A stretch of DNA of 64,000 bases from Rebecca billardiae RCC1528 (taxonomy: Eukaryota > Haptophyta), in assembly GCA_965240325.2 (NCBI GenBank), contig OZ251241.1, positions 682,001 through 746,000 of the forward strand, given 5' to 3'. A program made the position numbers and the translations under genes. The first letter of the stretch is position 1. Each line of letters starts with the position of its first letter. Under the pieces are notes generated by a model. It saw only the letters and a program-made list of their open reading frames with translations, was not told the origin of the DNA and made no database searches. This document shows positions 40,901 through 51,563 of this stretch, one piece after another.

Positions 40901-42313
40901 CGCGCCCTCGCCCACCTGCGCCGACGGGTAGTAGAACGCGGCGGGCGAGTGACGAGACTCGTCGACGGCCGTGCGCGCCGCGCGCGCGATCGCGCCGAGC
41001 GAGCCGAACGATTCGTCCGCGCCGAGCTCGAGGGTGGCGCCGCCGTCGGCGGCGAGGTAGAAGGTGTAGTTGGCGCTGAGCGGGGGCACGAGGTACCCCA
41101 CCACCTCGCGCGTCGCGCCCGACGACGGGCTCCACGCGCGCAGCGAGGGCGAGCCGTCGTCCTCGTCGCCCACGTAGTCGGCGCGCGCGCACAGCGCGCG
41201 CGTCGACGACGGCGCGGCCGCGCGCGTCGCCCACGGCTCGAGCTCGTCGGGCGCGAGGTCGTAGGTGCGCGCGAGCAGGCCGCGCGGCGTGGGCGAGCCG
41301 AGCGCGGGGTCCAGCTCGCCCAGCGTGCACACCAGCTCGTCCGCCGCCGCCGACGTCACCGCGCACGGCGCGCCGCCGACCGTGACGACGTTGGCGGCCG
41401 CGTCGTCGGAGAAGGAGGAGCCGTGCAGTGTGAGCGCGTGTCCGCCGTGCAGCCCGCCGCGCGCGGGCGTGACCGAGTCGACGCGCGGGTAGACGTCGAA
41501 GTGGTAGGGCACGCCGCTCGCAAGGTCGACGGTGCCCGCCCACACGCCGCGCCGCGCCTCGGGGTACGCGCTCTGCGAGTGCCCGCGGATGAGCGCGGCC
41601 GCGCCCAGCCCGTGCACAGTCGCGCTCGAGTCGTCGTCCTCGAGCGCAAAGCACGCGGCGTTCGGGCACTCGCCGAGGTCGGGGCGGAGGGGCATGACGC
41701 GCAGCGAGATGTTGTACGTGCCGGGGAGCAGCTCTGCCGGCAGCTCGCACCCGAACTTGGAGTACGACAGCGCCCAGCCCTCCACCTCCGAGTCGGTGCT
41801 GCACGCGACGTCGCCGATGCGCACGTCAATCTGCTCAGCGGCGTACGCGCGCATGCGGCCGTCAAAGTAGAGCACGTCGCCCGCGGCGGCGCCCCAGCGC
41901 GAGGCCCACGTGACGTACGGCGTGTTCGAGTCGTCGTACTTGAACGCCTCGAGCAGCGTCGCCGACGCCGCCTGGCCGAGCCCGCCGAACGTGTTGACGG
42001 TGACGGCGAGCGGCGCCGAGTCGACGAGCGGCGCGCCCGGCGACGGGCGCGTGACGCAGACGATGCGGCGCGAGTTGGTGTAGTGGGCGACGATGTCGCA
42101 CCGCCGAGCACCCACGTACACCGCCTGCGAGTCCCACGGGTTCGCCTCCGTCGGCAGGTGGAAGCCGGTGCCCTCGACGACGACGTACGTGCCGCCCTCG
42201 GTCGAGCCGCGCGTCGGGAAGACGTGCGTGACCTCGAGCGCGGCGGCGGCGGCGGCGGCGGCGAGGAGCGCGCCGAGCGCGAGCGCGGGTGCGTGCTGCG
42301 TCGCACGCGTCAT
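28398..42313 (-). CDS. PKHD1L1: Giant PKHD1L1/fibrocystin-like type I membrane protein
   Basis: Two exons (42313-34323 and 34176-28398; intron 34322-34177) encode 4,589 residues. The start is at 42313 (MTRATQHAPALALGALL), a signal peptide of about 25 residues. About nine IPT/TIG modules follow, marked by GSxxGGT...GxG (near residues 30, 275, 985, 1120, 1207, 1564, 1674, 1981 and 2264). A PA14-like domain lies near 374-511 (GYLVPPLSANYTFYLAADGG). An Asp/Ala-rich tract lies at 1418-1476 and a PAN-like Cys-rich module at about 1761-1841. G8 domain 1 is near 2366-2490 (DPRSWLHSEPPVDGDSVIVP), followed by a beta-helix region; G8 domain 2 is near 3302-3405, with a further beta-helix. One transmembrane helix sits near 4444-4476, with a short cytoplasmic tail. 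This order is that of fibrocystin-L (PKHD1L1). Adhesion or a cell-surface coat is likely; the exact role is unknown. Confidence 0.9.
37885..38060 (-). repeat. Asp/Ala-coding trinucleotide-like repeat inside the giant gene
   Basis: On the plus strand this is a GTCGTCGGC-type run; on the coding strand it gives DDADDADDADDDADDTDD. It lies between the IPT blocks, next to a Pro-rich stretch, and is probably an extended, highly acidic linker. Confidence 0.85.
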
Positions 42314-42693
42314 CGGAGCGCGGTGTTGTGCGGCCCGTGTGCGGGGCGCGCGAGCGCGGCAAGGCGCAGGGGCAGCAAGAGGCGGGGCTCGAGGGGTCCC
42401 TCGGCAGCCCTCTTGGCGCCCTCCGTGGATGTGTGGGAGGCGGGTGGGCTGCAAAGGGTCCAGAAATAGGCCTCCTCTATTGCCGCCATGCGCACACTTG
42501 CACGATGCCGTATCTATGTGAGTACCGTTCACGAGCGTAACGTGCCGTTGACAAGGACGAAAGTTCATCATCGTCGAGCTGCATATTCCGCCGCCATCGT
42601 GGATATTGATTTTCCTTGATTGGGCGCCCGTTTTATTGTCCACGCCCGCGGGCCGGGTGGGGCCAGCCAGCAGCTCGCGCCCGCGCCGCGGCG
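42314..42693. promoter_or_regulatory. Shared divergent 5' region
   Basis: 380 bp separate the start codons of the giant membrane protein (minus) and the coiled-coil protein (plus). Both promoters and 5' UTRs must lie here. No TATA-like box stands out. Confidence 0.4.
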
Positions 42694-44466
42694 ATGGCGA
42701 GCTCGTGGCCGCTCGAGTGGTTCCAGGCGTCGCACGGCGCGGAGACGACGGCCGAGTCCGCCGCCACCCGCCCGATCCACTTCAAGACCTTCAAGCCCCT
42801 CGACGTCGGCTTCACGCGCGACGACCCTCGGCTCGCCAAGGGGTGGGCGTCGTGGGAGGGCGCGGCCAACGTGCGCGTGGAGGAGACGCTCGACGCGTAC
42901 CGCCCGCGCAACCGGCTGCAGGCGCGCGCGAAGCTCGCCGCCACCTTCCGGCTCGGCAACCTCGCGCGCGCCACCGCCGCCGACGACGCGCCGAGCGAGG
43001 CGACGTCTGCGGTGGGCGCGACGGAGGCGTCCGACGTTGCTTCCGCGCTCGGCGCGCTCGTCAGCCTGCCGCCGGCGCTGATCAGCGAGGGCACGAGCGG
43101 CGGCGGCGGCGGCAGCGGCGGCGGCGTGCACGAGTTCACCGACGCGCGCCGCGCGCGCGCCGATCAGCTCGTCCGCGCGCGCGCCGCGGCCGCGCAGGCC
43201 GCGCACCGCAAGCGCATCGAGCTGCGCGCGCGCAACGAGGTAGCGCGCGCCGCGCGCGCGGAGGAGTCGGCGGCGTCGTGGCGCGAGCACAAGGAGGCGA
43301 GCCGCGCGATCTCGGAGGCGTTCGAGGAGGAGCGCCGCGTCGCGAAGGCGCGCGCCGACGCCGAGAGCGCGCGCATCCGCAAGTTCATCCTGAACGCGCG
43401 CGCGGGCACAGAGGAGCGCGCGGCGCGCGAGGCGTCAGCGGCGGCGAGCTCGCCGCCACCGCCGCTCGAGGCGAACGCGGCGCGCGCGGAGGAGCTGCGC
43501 CGCGCGGGCGAGCGGCGCGCGCGGGCGCAGCTCGAGCTCTCCCGCCGCGCGAGCGCCACCGGCGTCGCCGCCTTCCGCGAGGCCTCCGCCGCCGCCATCC
43601 CGCTGCGTGACGACTACGAGCGGCTCTGGGCCATGGAGTCCCCTCGAGAGGTCGAGCAGGAGCTTAGGGCGCAGGGCGAGCTGGCGACGATGAAGCGCAC
43701 GCTGCAGACGCAGCGGTTCCGCGCGCGGTTCGAGGAGCCGGACGCCGAGGCGGTCGGCGAGCAGGCCGTCGAGCGCTGGCGCGAGACGCGCCGCGAGGGC
43801 GCCGCGCTCGAGCGCGCGGCGCGCGAGCGCGCGGCCGCGGCCGCGAGCGCGACAGCGCACGATTTTGAGCTGCGCCGGCTGCGCGCGCGCGCCGAGAAGA
43901 GGCTGCTGCACGAGAACGTGGCGCGCGCGCGGCAGGGGAAGCCGCGGCTGCGCGTGGCGATCGACGACGCGCCCGGCCTCGGCGCCGCCTCCGCGCGCGC
44001 GCGCACCCTCGTCGTCCTCGAGGAGACGGCGGCCGAGCGCGAGGCGGCGAGACGCGACGCGGAGGCGCGCGCCGACGCGCTGCAGAGCGCGCGCCGCCGC
44101 GCGCGCCCGTCGAGCGAGGGGCGGCGCGGCGGGAGCCGCGGCAGCGAGGGCGGCGGCGCGGCGCGGGGTGGCATGCGCGGCGGCCGCGCGCGCTCCCAGC
44201 CCGAGAGCCCCGGCCGGCCGAGACGCTCGCTCACGGGCTTTGGCGGCGCCGCGCACCGCACCGCCACGGGGCCGGGCGGACCGGCGCCGCCGGCCGACGC
44301 GGCGGACGGCGCCGCCGGTGGCGGCGGCGGCCCGAAGGGCAGCCGGCCGGCGGGGCGTCGCACGGTGACGGGGTTCAAGCCGCGCCGCGTGATCACGGGC
44401 TACCTCCCGCCCTCCGTCGTCGCCGCGGACGACGCCGCGCGCTCGCCGCAGCGGCGGCGCGACTGA
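42694..44466 (+). CDS. Coiled-coil protein with C-terminal TGF/TGY motifs, unrecognised
   Basis: Single exon, 590 residues starting MASSWPLEWFQASHG; this Met begins a non-repetitive conserved-looking N-terminus (IHFKTFKPLDVGFTRDDPR). Residues about 145-465 are charged alpha-helix rich in Ala, Glu and Arg with heptad-like spacing (ARAEELRRAGERRARAQLEL). The tail is basic and Gly-rich and holds three spaced copies of a short motif: RRSLTGFGG, RRTVTGFKP and RRVITGYLPP. Such repeats could be a binding motif for a partner. No domain is recognised. The long helix plus basic tail would suit a cytoskeletal or axonemal protein, which is a guess. It is divergent from the giant gene and followed 228 bp later by another coiled-coil gene on the same strand. 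Confidence 0.7.
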   Translation: MASSWPLEWFQASHGAETTAESAATRPIHFKTFKPLDVGFTRDDPRLAKGWASWEGAANVRVEETLDAYRPRNRLQARAKLAATFRLGNLARATAADDAPSEATSAVGATEASDVASALGALVSLPPALISEGTSGGGGGSGGGVHEFTDARRARADQLVRARAAAAQAAHRKRIELRARNEVARAARAEESAASWREHKEASRAISEAFEEERRVAKARADAESARIRKFILNARAGTEERAAREASAAASSPPPPLEANAARAEELRRAGERRARAQLELSRRASATGVAAFREASAAAIPLRDDYERLWAMESPREVEQELRAQGELATMKRTLQTQRFRARFEEPDAEAVGEQAVERWRETRREGAALERAARERAAAAASATAHDFELRRLRARAEKRLLHENVARARQGKPRLRVAIDDAPGLGAASARARTLVVLEETAAEREAARRDAEARADALQSARRRARPSSEGRRGGSRGSEGGGAARGGMRGGRARSQPESPGRPRRSLTGFGGAAHRTATGPGGPAPPADAADGAAGGGGGPKGSRPAGRRTVTGFKPRRVITGYLPPSVVAADDAARSPQRRRD

Positions 44467-44694
44467 CATGTAGTACTGACGCGTGGGCTTCTGCCGGAAC
44501 ATTCTTCATAGTCAGGCCGAGGCCGAGGTTTGTAGCGGCCAGGGGAGAGAGGGAGTAACAGCCTTGGGAAACAGGCAAACAGGGCTGGCGCTCGGCAGCG
44601 CTCCGCGCCACGCGGCCCAGGCCGGCCGAAAACCTGCCGAGGCCGCTCGACGCCTCGCCCCGCTTCATCAGCCGCCGCGCCGCCCGGCCCCGCC

Positions 44695-47600
44695 ATGGAC
44701 ACCATCGACCGCCGGCTCGGCGCGCTCGTGCGCGAGAAGCGCATCCTGCTGCGCGAGTTCCTCGTCGACTACGACCGCCAGCGCACCGGCTCGATCTCGA
44801 CCGAGCACCTGATGCGCGGGCTGCGGCTCGCACTCGACAAGGAGTGGTCACGGCTCGGCATGAGCGCGGTCGAGTTCGACGCGCTGGCCGCGGCGTTCGC
44901 CGACGCGCGCCAGCCGGGCGCGGTGCGCTGGCGTGACCTCTGCCGCGCGATCGACGCCGCCGCCGCGCACGCCGCCGCCGCCGCGCCGTCGACGCCGACC
45001 TCGCTCGTCGGTCTCAGCGCGGACTGGGACCCGACCGCGGGCGTCGACGCAGGCTCGGAGCTCGGCGGCGCGCTGGGGAGCGACGCGGCGCGCGCGGTGC
45101 GCCGCGCGCGCGATGCGGCGCGCGCCGCCGAGCTCGGCGCGCACGTCGGCCGCCGCGCCGGCGTCGCCGCCTCCTCCGCCACCGACGAAGGGCACGCGTC
45201 TGTCGAGCGCGCGCTCGACGCCTCGATCGCCGACTACCAGGTGGAGGTGGCGCGGTGCGAGCGCGCGCTGGCGGAGGGCGCGCGCGGGTTCGAGGCGCTC
45301 GACGCGGCGCGCGCGCTCTGCGCCGACGCGCGCGCGCGGCTCGACGCGCGCCTCGCCGCCGTCGAGGCGCGGCTGCGCGCGATCGGCGCGCACGGCGCGG
45401 GCGGCGGCGGCGAGGGCGGTCATTCCTTCTCTCCGCGCGGCGCGGCGCTGCCGGGCACGCCGGCGCGCGAGCTGGCGCGCTCGCTGGCCGCGGAGGCGGA
45501 CGCGGCGCGCGGCGGGCGCGCGGACGTGGACGCGTGCGCCGCCGCCGCCGTCGCCATCGAGCGCGAGCTCTCCGACGGCACTCGGCTCGTGGACGCGGCG
45601 CGCGCGCACGCGTCACACGCGCTCGCAGTCGAGCGCGCTGTGCGCTCGCTGCAAGACGGCGCGGCGGGCTCGACGGTGGCGTCGGCGGGCGCGCGGCCGG
45701 GCTCGCCGTTCTCGGCGCGGTCGCGCCGCGCGCACCCGCCGCCGCCCACGCCCGCGCCGCCCGCGCCGCCCAGGCCCGCCGGCGAGCTCACCCTCAGCCC
45801 CGTGCGCAGCAGCGCGCGCGCACAGGAGTGCCTCGCAGCGGCGCGCGGCGCGGCGGGCGCGGCCGCGGACGCAGCGGACACGCTCGAGCACGAGGCGGCG
45901 GAGGCGCTGGCGGCGCGCGCGGCGGCGACGCGCTCGGTGGTGGCCGAGCTGCGCGCCACGCGCGAGGCGCACGCGCGCGAGGTGCGCGCGCTCAGGGCCA
46001 CGGCCGCCGAGCTCGCCGACAGACGGTGCGCGCGGCGCGGCGCGGCGCGGCGCGCGCGGCGCGGCGCGCGCGGCGCGGCGCGGCGCGCGGCGCGCGGCGC
46101 GGCGCGCGTGACGCGGCGCGCGTGACGCGGCGCGCGGCCTCCTTCGCAAGCCGCGCCGCCGCCGTGCACCGCCTCAGCGTGGGCCGCGTGCGCGCGTCTC
46201 CCGCCGTCTCACCGCCACGCTGGCGCGCCCCCGCCCCGCGCCCCCTGCCCACGCAGCGATGAGCTGGACCGCGCCGCAGCCCTCGCCAGCCGCCGCCGCG
46301 AGCTGCACGCGACGCGCGAGCGCCTGCCGGCGATGCCGCGCGGCGGCGGCGGCGGGCGGCGCGCGGAGGGCGGCGGCGCGCCGGACGACGTGGACGCCGC
46401 GCTCGTGGCCGAGCTCGACGCGATCGCGCGCGCGCGCGAGGAGCTCGACGGCGCGTCCGAGCGGCTCGCCGCGCGCGGCGCCGAGCTGGATGAAGCAGAC
46501 CGAGCGCTCGGCGCCGAGCTGAGCGCGACCGAGGCGGACTTGCAGGTGCAGAGCCGGCTGCTGAGCGCGCCGCTCGGCGGCGGCGGCGGCGGCGGCGGCG
46601 GGCGTGAGTGGCGCTCGCCGGGCGAGCCGGTCGACGGCGCGGCGGGCAGGCGCTCGCACGCGTACGGTCCGGGCGGTGGCATGGACGGTGGCGTGGACAG
46701 CGCGCGCTCAGTCGGCGTGAGCGCCGGCCTCGCGCGCAGCGCCGGCGAGCGTGGCGCGGACGACGACGGCGGCGGCGGGTACGGCCGCGGCGGCGGCGGC
46801 GGGATGGTCGACTCGATGGGGCGGCTGCAGCTCGCCGATGGCGGCGGCGGGGAGGCAGGCGGAGACGTGCGCGCGCGGCTCGACGCAGCGGCACCGGCCG
46901 GCTCCGGCGCGCGCGCCACGGCCGCAGCCGCCGAGCAGAGTCAAAGCCCCCTGCGCGCGCGCGAGCTCACCTACTCGCGCGCGGAGGCGGAGGGCGCGGC
47001 GGCGCGCGCGGGCGACGAGCGCTCGGCGCAGCGGCAGCAGCCGCAGCCGCAGCAGCAGCAGCACCCGTCGAGCGGCGGCCGCGCCGCGCCGCCGGGCTGG
47101 GCGCCTGGCTCGGCGGCGCGCGGCGGCGCCTCCGCCTCACTCCCTTACTCACAATACCCGCGCAGCGCAACGCCGCCGTTCGCGACGGCCGACGGCGCGC
47201 ACGAGCCGCCGCCGCCGAGCGCGCACACGCGCGCCGCCGCCTCGACCGGCCTGGCGTACACGCAGCACCCCACCTCGGCCGTGCCGCCGTACGCGGTCGC
47301 CGAGGGCGCGCGCGGCAGCGGCGGCAGCGGCGGCGCCACCCCGCGCGCAGGCGCGATCGGCGCCGGCCTCGACGACTCGGAGCTGGCCGAGCTTGTGTCC
47401 GCCCTGGACGCGCTGGGCGCGGCGGCGCGCGTGTCGCGCGTCGACGTGCGCGACGAGCTGCGCGGCTACGACCGGCACCGGTGCGCGCGCTTGCTGGAGA
47501 GCTGGGAGGGCGGTGCGCGGGCGGAGGGGCGTGGCGCGGCGCGCTCGCCCTCCTCGCGCGCTCACCTGCCGCGCCGGCCTGCTGCGCGTCGCCCCGACCC

Positions 47601-47835
47601 GCCCGCGCGGCCCCTCTGCGCGGCGCGGCGCGCCCGCAGCCACGGCACGATCAGCGCCGAGCACTTCGACGCAGCCATGCACGCCCTCTTCAGGGGCCGG
47701 GTGGCGGGCGGCGCACGCGGGCTGGCGCTCGCGCGCCGCGCGTTCAGCACGCCTGCGGGGCTCGTCAAGTGGCGCGTGTTTGCGGACGAGGTGATGGCGC
47801 GCGCGCAGCAGCTGCCTCACACGCCGCGGCAGTGA
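44695..47835 (+). CDS. Coiled-coil protein with an EF-hand-like module at each end
   Basis: Three exons (44695-46025, 46257-47480, 47640-47835) encode 916 residues. Both introns split an Arg codon after CG, and removing them joins the helix ADR-DELDRAAAL and the motif YDRHR-HGTIS. The N-terminus has LLREFLVDYDRQRTGSIST EHLMRGL, then VRWRDLCRAID. The C-terminus has ELRGYDRHRHGTISAEHFDAAM, then LVKWRVFADEV. Both are degenerate EF-hand pairs of the DYDRxRxGxI type, common in flagellar and cortical proteins, and lack a full set of Ca2+ ligands. Between them is an Ala-rich coiled coil and a long Gly/Ala/Gln low-complexity region with PY-like repeats (SQYPRSATPPF, TQHPTSAVPPY). Function is unknown; a cytoskeletal role is inferred. 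Confidence 0.75.
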
Positions 47836-48270
47836 ATGAACGGAAGAAGCTGCTGCCACCGAGTGCGCCGCCGGGCCCAGCCCCAGGCTGCAGCCTCCTG
47901 CTGGCCTGTCTCCCGCGACGAGCGGTCGGCCCGGTCCCGGCCCCGCCGCTTTATTGATAATATATATATATATATTATAAGATATGGCGGGCCGTTATAT
48001 TATTATTCAGGAATATTCAGCTAGCAGTAGGGCAGTCCGTCAAGTGTCTTTTAAAAATCATAGAATTAGTATGTGGCCCCTCGATGATGAATAAGAATAA
48101 TAATATATATAAGCTATATATATATATATATTAATATATATATATAGTCAGTAGAGATCAGTCTGACCATCACGGCTACCACTACCAGTAGTCTCCGGCC
48201 GAGTTCTTAGCCGTTCGGTATAGCCCGAGAGTGCCTACGCGCGCGGAGTCTCAGTTTATTCTGCGCGCTT
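47836..48270. other. 3' intergenic, AT-rich
   Basis: Follows the EF-hand gene. Has TA runs at 47959-47980 and 48103-48148 and leads into the large AT repeat. No gene is seen. Confidence 0.5.
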
Positions 48271-48789
48271 CAAATATATAAATATATAAATATATAAATA
48301 TATAAATATATAAATATATAAATATATAAATATATAAATATATAAATATATAAATATATAAATATATAAATATATAAATATATAAATATATAAATATATA
48401 AATATATAAATATATAAATATATAAATATATAAATATATAAATATATAAATATATAAATATATAAATATATTTATATAAATATATAAATATATAAATATA
48501 TAAATATATAAATATATTTATATATAAATATATAAATATATAAATATATAAATATATAAATATATAAATATATAAATATATAAATATATAAATATATAAA
48601 TATATAAATATATAAATATATAACTATATAAATATATAAATATATAAATATATAAATATATATAAATAAATATATAAATAAATATATAAATAAATATATA
48701 AATAAATATATAAATATATATATATAAATATATAAATATATAAATATATAAATATATAAATGTATAAATATATATAAATATATATATAA

Positions 48790-48867
<78 letters not shown>

Positions 48868-48924
48868 TTATATATTTATATATATTTATATATTTATATA
48901 TTTATATATTTATATATATATATA
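48271..48924. repeat. Large AT-only satellite, (AAATATAT)n
   Basis: About 650 bp almost without G or C. The left two-thirds are an 8-mer AAATATAT array with variant units (TTTATATA near 48472 and 48515, AAATAAATATAT near 48665-48715). A pure TA run of about 60 nt follows, and then the complementary TTTATATA array. The whole can fold as an inverted repeat. Confidence 0.95.
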
Positions 48925-51563
48925 AGCAGGCGCGGTATACCGGACTGGCGGTAGTACGCCCGCTGCGCCGCGCAGGCTCTGCAGCGTGGAGCATCATGAT
49001 CGCAGAGGGGGCAGGCATCGCTGAATGCAGCCCCCGACTGGAATCGCACACGGAGAACAAGGTCGCCAACCGGCGGAGCCGCGATCAGATGACAGCACTC
49101 AATAAGGCACGACAGCTCAAGGGGCATTCGCACCGGCGCGGCACCGCGGTACAACGACGTGCCTCCTCGCGCCCAACCGCGAGGCGCGGTTGTTCACCAG
49201 AAAAATTATTATCATCGTCAGATTATTACATGAGATGATGGGCAGCTTGACGAATCTTCGCGATCGCGTCGAAAATGTGGATTCGTCGCGCGATGCCGCG
49301 ATCGATTGTCTGATGACTCATCATGATTCTGTGCATCTGCTATTAATTAACGACACAGATAGGACGACGCAGGTCTCCTGATTCGTCGGCGGCAGTGCTG
49401 CTTCAACAAGAGCAGCGTCGCCGGCGACCGGCACCGCGAAAAAAAAGCCTAGGCCGATTTAAGCCAGTGCTTATTACAGTTTACTAAGAATCAGAGACGT
49501 CGCACACAGCTCAGGCAGGCGAGATTGACGCCCGCCAACTGTCACCGCCCATGAAGCCGTCGCCGATGGTAGCGCCACAGTCATCGGCCTGATCGGCCTG
49601 GGCTGCGATAAGCCCCGCGCGAGCTTATCGCAGCCTGGGCTGGGATAAGCGCTTATCGCAGCCTGGGGCTCGCAAGCGCACGTTGCGCGCCCGCCCGCCC
49701 GCTCCATGGCTGCACGGCGTGCTGTGTCTTCGGCGCCCACGCGAGAAGTGAAGTGCGCAAAGCCTGGTGATGCACGCCGCTCTCCACCCAGCCTTTCCTC
49801 CCGGCCCGGCCCGCCCGCCCTCGCCTGCATCGGATGCCTTGCTCGCGCATGCAACCGCCTCAGCCAACACCGTTGTTCCACCATCGACGGTCGCTGGTAG
49901 GTCGTGTACTGCGTTATCGCACGCAGGTGGCCACGGCCCGTGCGCAACGTCCACCGCGTGCCGATTTCATTGCACCGCGTTCAAACTGCCTGTCTGCAGG
50001 CGGCGAGATGCCACTACAGCCGTGCGCGCGCGCCCGGCTTGGCTTTCTAATATCCTTATTGGCGGTATCGCTCGATGTTGGATCAGCCAATCGCCGCGAT
50101 CCCGTCAGATCGGAGCGATCCTGGCGCGCGGCGCACTGCTCTGTGCGGAGCAGGTCGCTAGTGAAGTCCTCCCTTGGCGGCTGGTGCACGACCGAGCCCG
50201 GACCATCGGCTGACGGCCGCGGAGTGCGGCTCTCGGCGTCTGAAGTGTGGCACTTTGGCAGAGGAAGTGTCGACGGTCGTGGCACCGCGGCTGGTGTGCC
50301 CGCCAGCGCCGGCGCGCCCGCAGTTGTCGGCGCGTACGGCAAGCACGCCAAGGCTGCTACGGGGCCCGGCCGCGGCTGGCGCGCTCGGCGAGCACGCCAA
50401 GGTCGCCGCGCCGCGCGCGCGGTGGTCCGCGCGCACGCAGCGGCTGGCGCGCGCGCAGCGGCCCGGCGCGCGCGCCGCGGCCGGCGCGCGCGTCGCGGCC
50501 AACAAGCGTGCCACTGCCGACCAGCGTGCCGCAGTCGATCACGCGCCGCGGCCGACTAGCGGTCGGCGCCAGGAGGGCCAGGGGCATGTCAGACTCGACT
50601 CCGCCGCGTCGCGCGCGGCCAAGCGCGCGCTCTGCGCTAGGGACGCGCGACGCGAGGCGGGCGCTCGCGCACGCACGCGGCCATCCCGACCAGCGCCAAA
50701 CGGGCGACGCCAGCGAGGGAGGCGATATCGTCAGACGAGAGCACCTCCCTCCGAACGAGAGCACCTCCCAGTGGGAGGGGCGTGATCACGAGTACGAGTT
50801 CGGCCGTGCTCACTCTGTCCGCGCCGGCCGGCGGCGCACGGACAGATACACGGATCACGTCGGCTGGCAGCCAGCCGCTCTCTGACCAGGTCAGAAGAGA
50901 TGTCAGCAGTCAGCTGTATCTGCCACTCATTGCCAGCGCCAGAAACAGCCCCTGCGGCGCTCCCTCGCCCCGCGCGCGCGTCGCGCGCGCGCGTGGGGCT
51001 GCGGGGCGCCGTTCTGAGCACGCGCGTGTCTGGCCGTTGCGCAAATCGCAACGCGGCCGTATCCGGGTCGGTGGCCCGGGCGCGCGCGATGGCTCTTGGG
51101 GTTCTGCGCACGCCCCCACGCGCGGCGCCCGCCTGGCCGCCCTCGGCCGTGCCATGCGCGCGCACCCCCGCGAGGGTGCGCGGCCGCCCCGCGCGCGCAC
51201 GCCACACGCGCGAGCGGGCGGGCGGGCGAGGGAGTGCAGCTGCTTGGCCGCGGAGGCGCGGAGCAGGGCCACACGTGACCGGTGCGTGCAGGCGCGCACC
51301 TCGCCGCCGCCTCCTCGCACGCGCCGGGGCGCTGCGCCGCCCTCCGCCGAGGGACGTCGGCTGCGGGGCCGCATCCCGGCCGACGCCATCGCGAGGCTCA
51401 GATCTCGCGAAGCGTTCACTTGACCCGGAAGCACTGGTCAGGACTCAGTCCACCCGACCGGGACGGCCAGATCCGCGGCCAGCCTGGCGGGTCGCTCGGC
51501 CGCACCCCCGTGCAGCCCGAGGCCGTCTCTGCGCGCCGCGCTGCGTCATTCTCCGCGGCCGCC
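48925..51563. other. Intergenic region without clear gene
   Basis: Mixed composition. Items seen are the inverted/direct repeat cluster at 49593-49672 (listed), GCGC-alternating sequence at about 50380-50500, and a short tandem duplication of GAGAGCACCTCCC at about 50738-50770. The ORFs here are arginine- and alanine-rich shadow frames with no domain. The last few hundred bases should be the promoter of the Gln/Pro-rich gene. Confidence 0.45.
49593..49672. repeat. Snap-back repeat cluster
   Basis: GCCTGGGCTGCGATAAGC is followed by GCTTATCGCAGCCTGGGC, a near-perfect inverted repeat with a short loop. Then comes GGGATAAGC and another direct copy of GCTTATCGCAGCCTGGG. Confidence 0.8.

Noticed and set aside
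38219-42469. 1,416-residue plus-strand ORF
   Set aside because: It is antisense to the giant PKHD1L1-like gene. It is arginine/valine-rich with no domain, an artefact of GC-rich third positions.
42314-42643. N-terminal extension of the giant protein (MDNKTGAQSRKIN...)
   Set aside because: The extension lies in the shared divergent promoter, lacks conservation-like composition and would bury the signal peptide. The Met at 42313 fits better.
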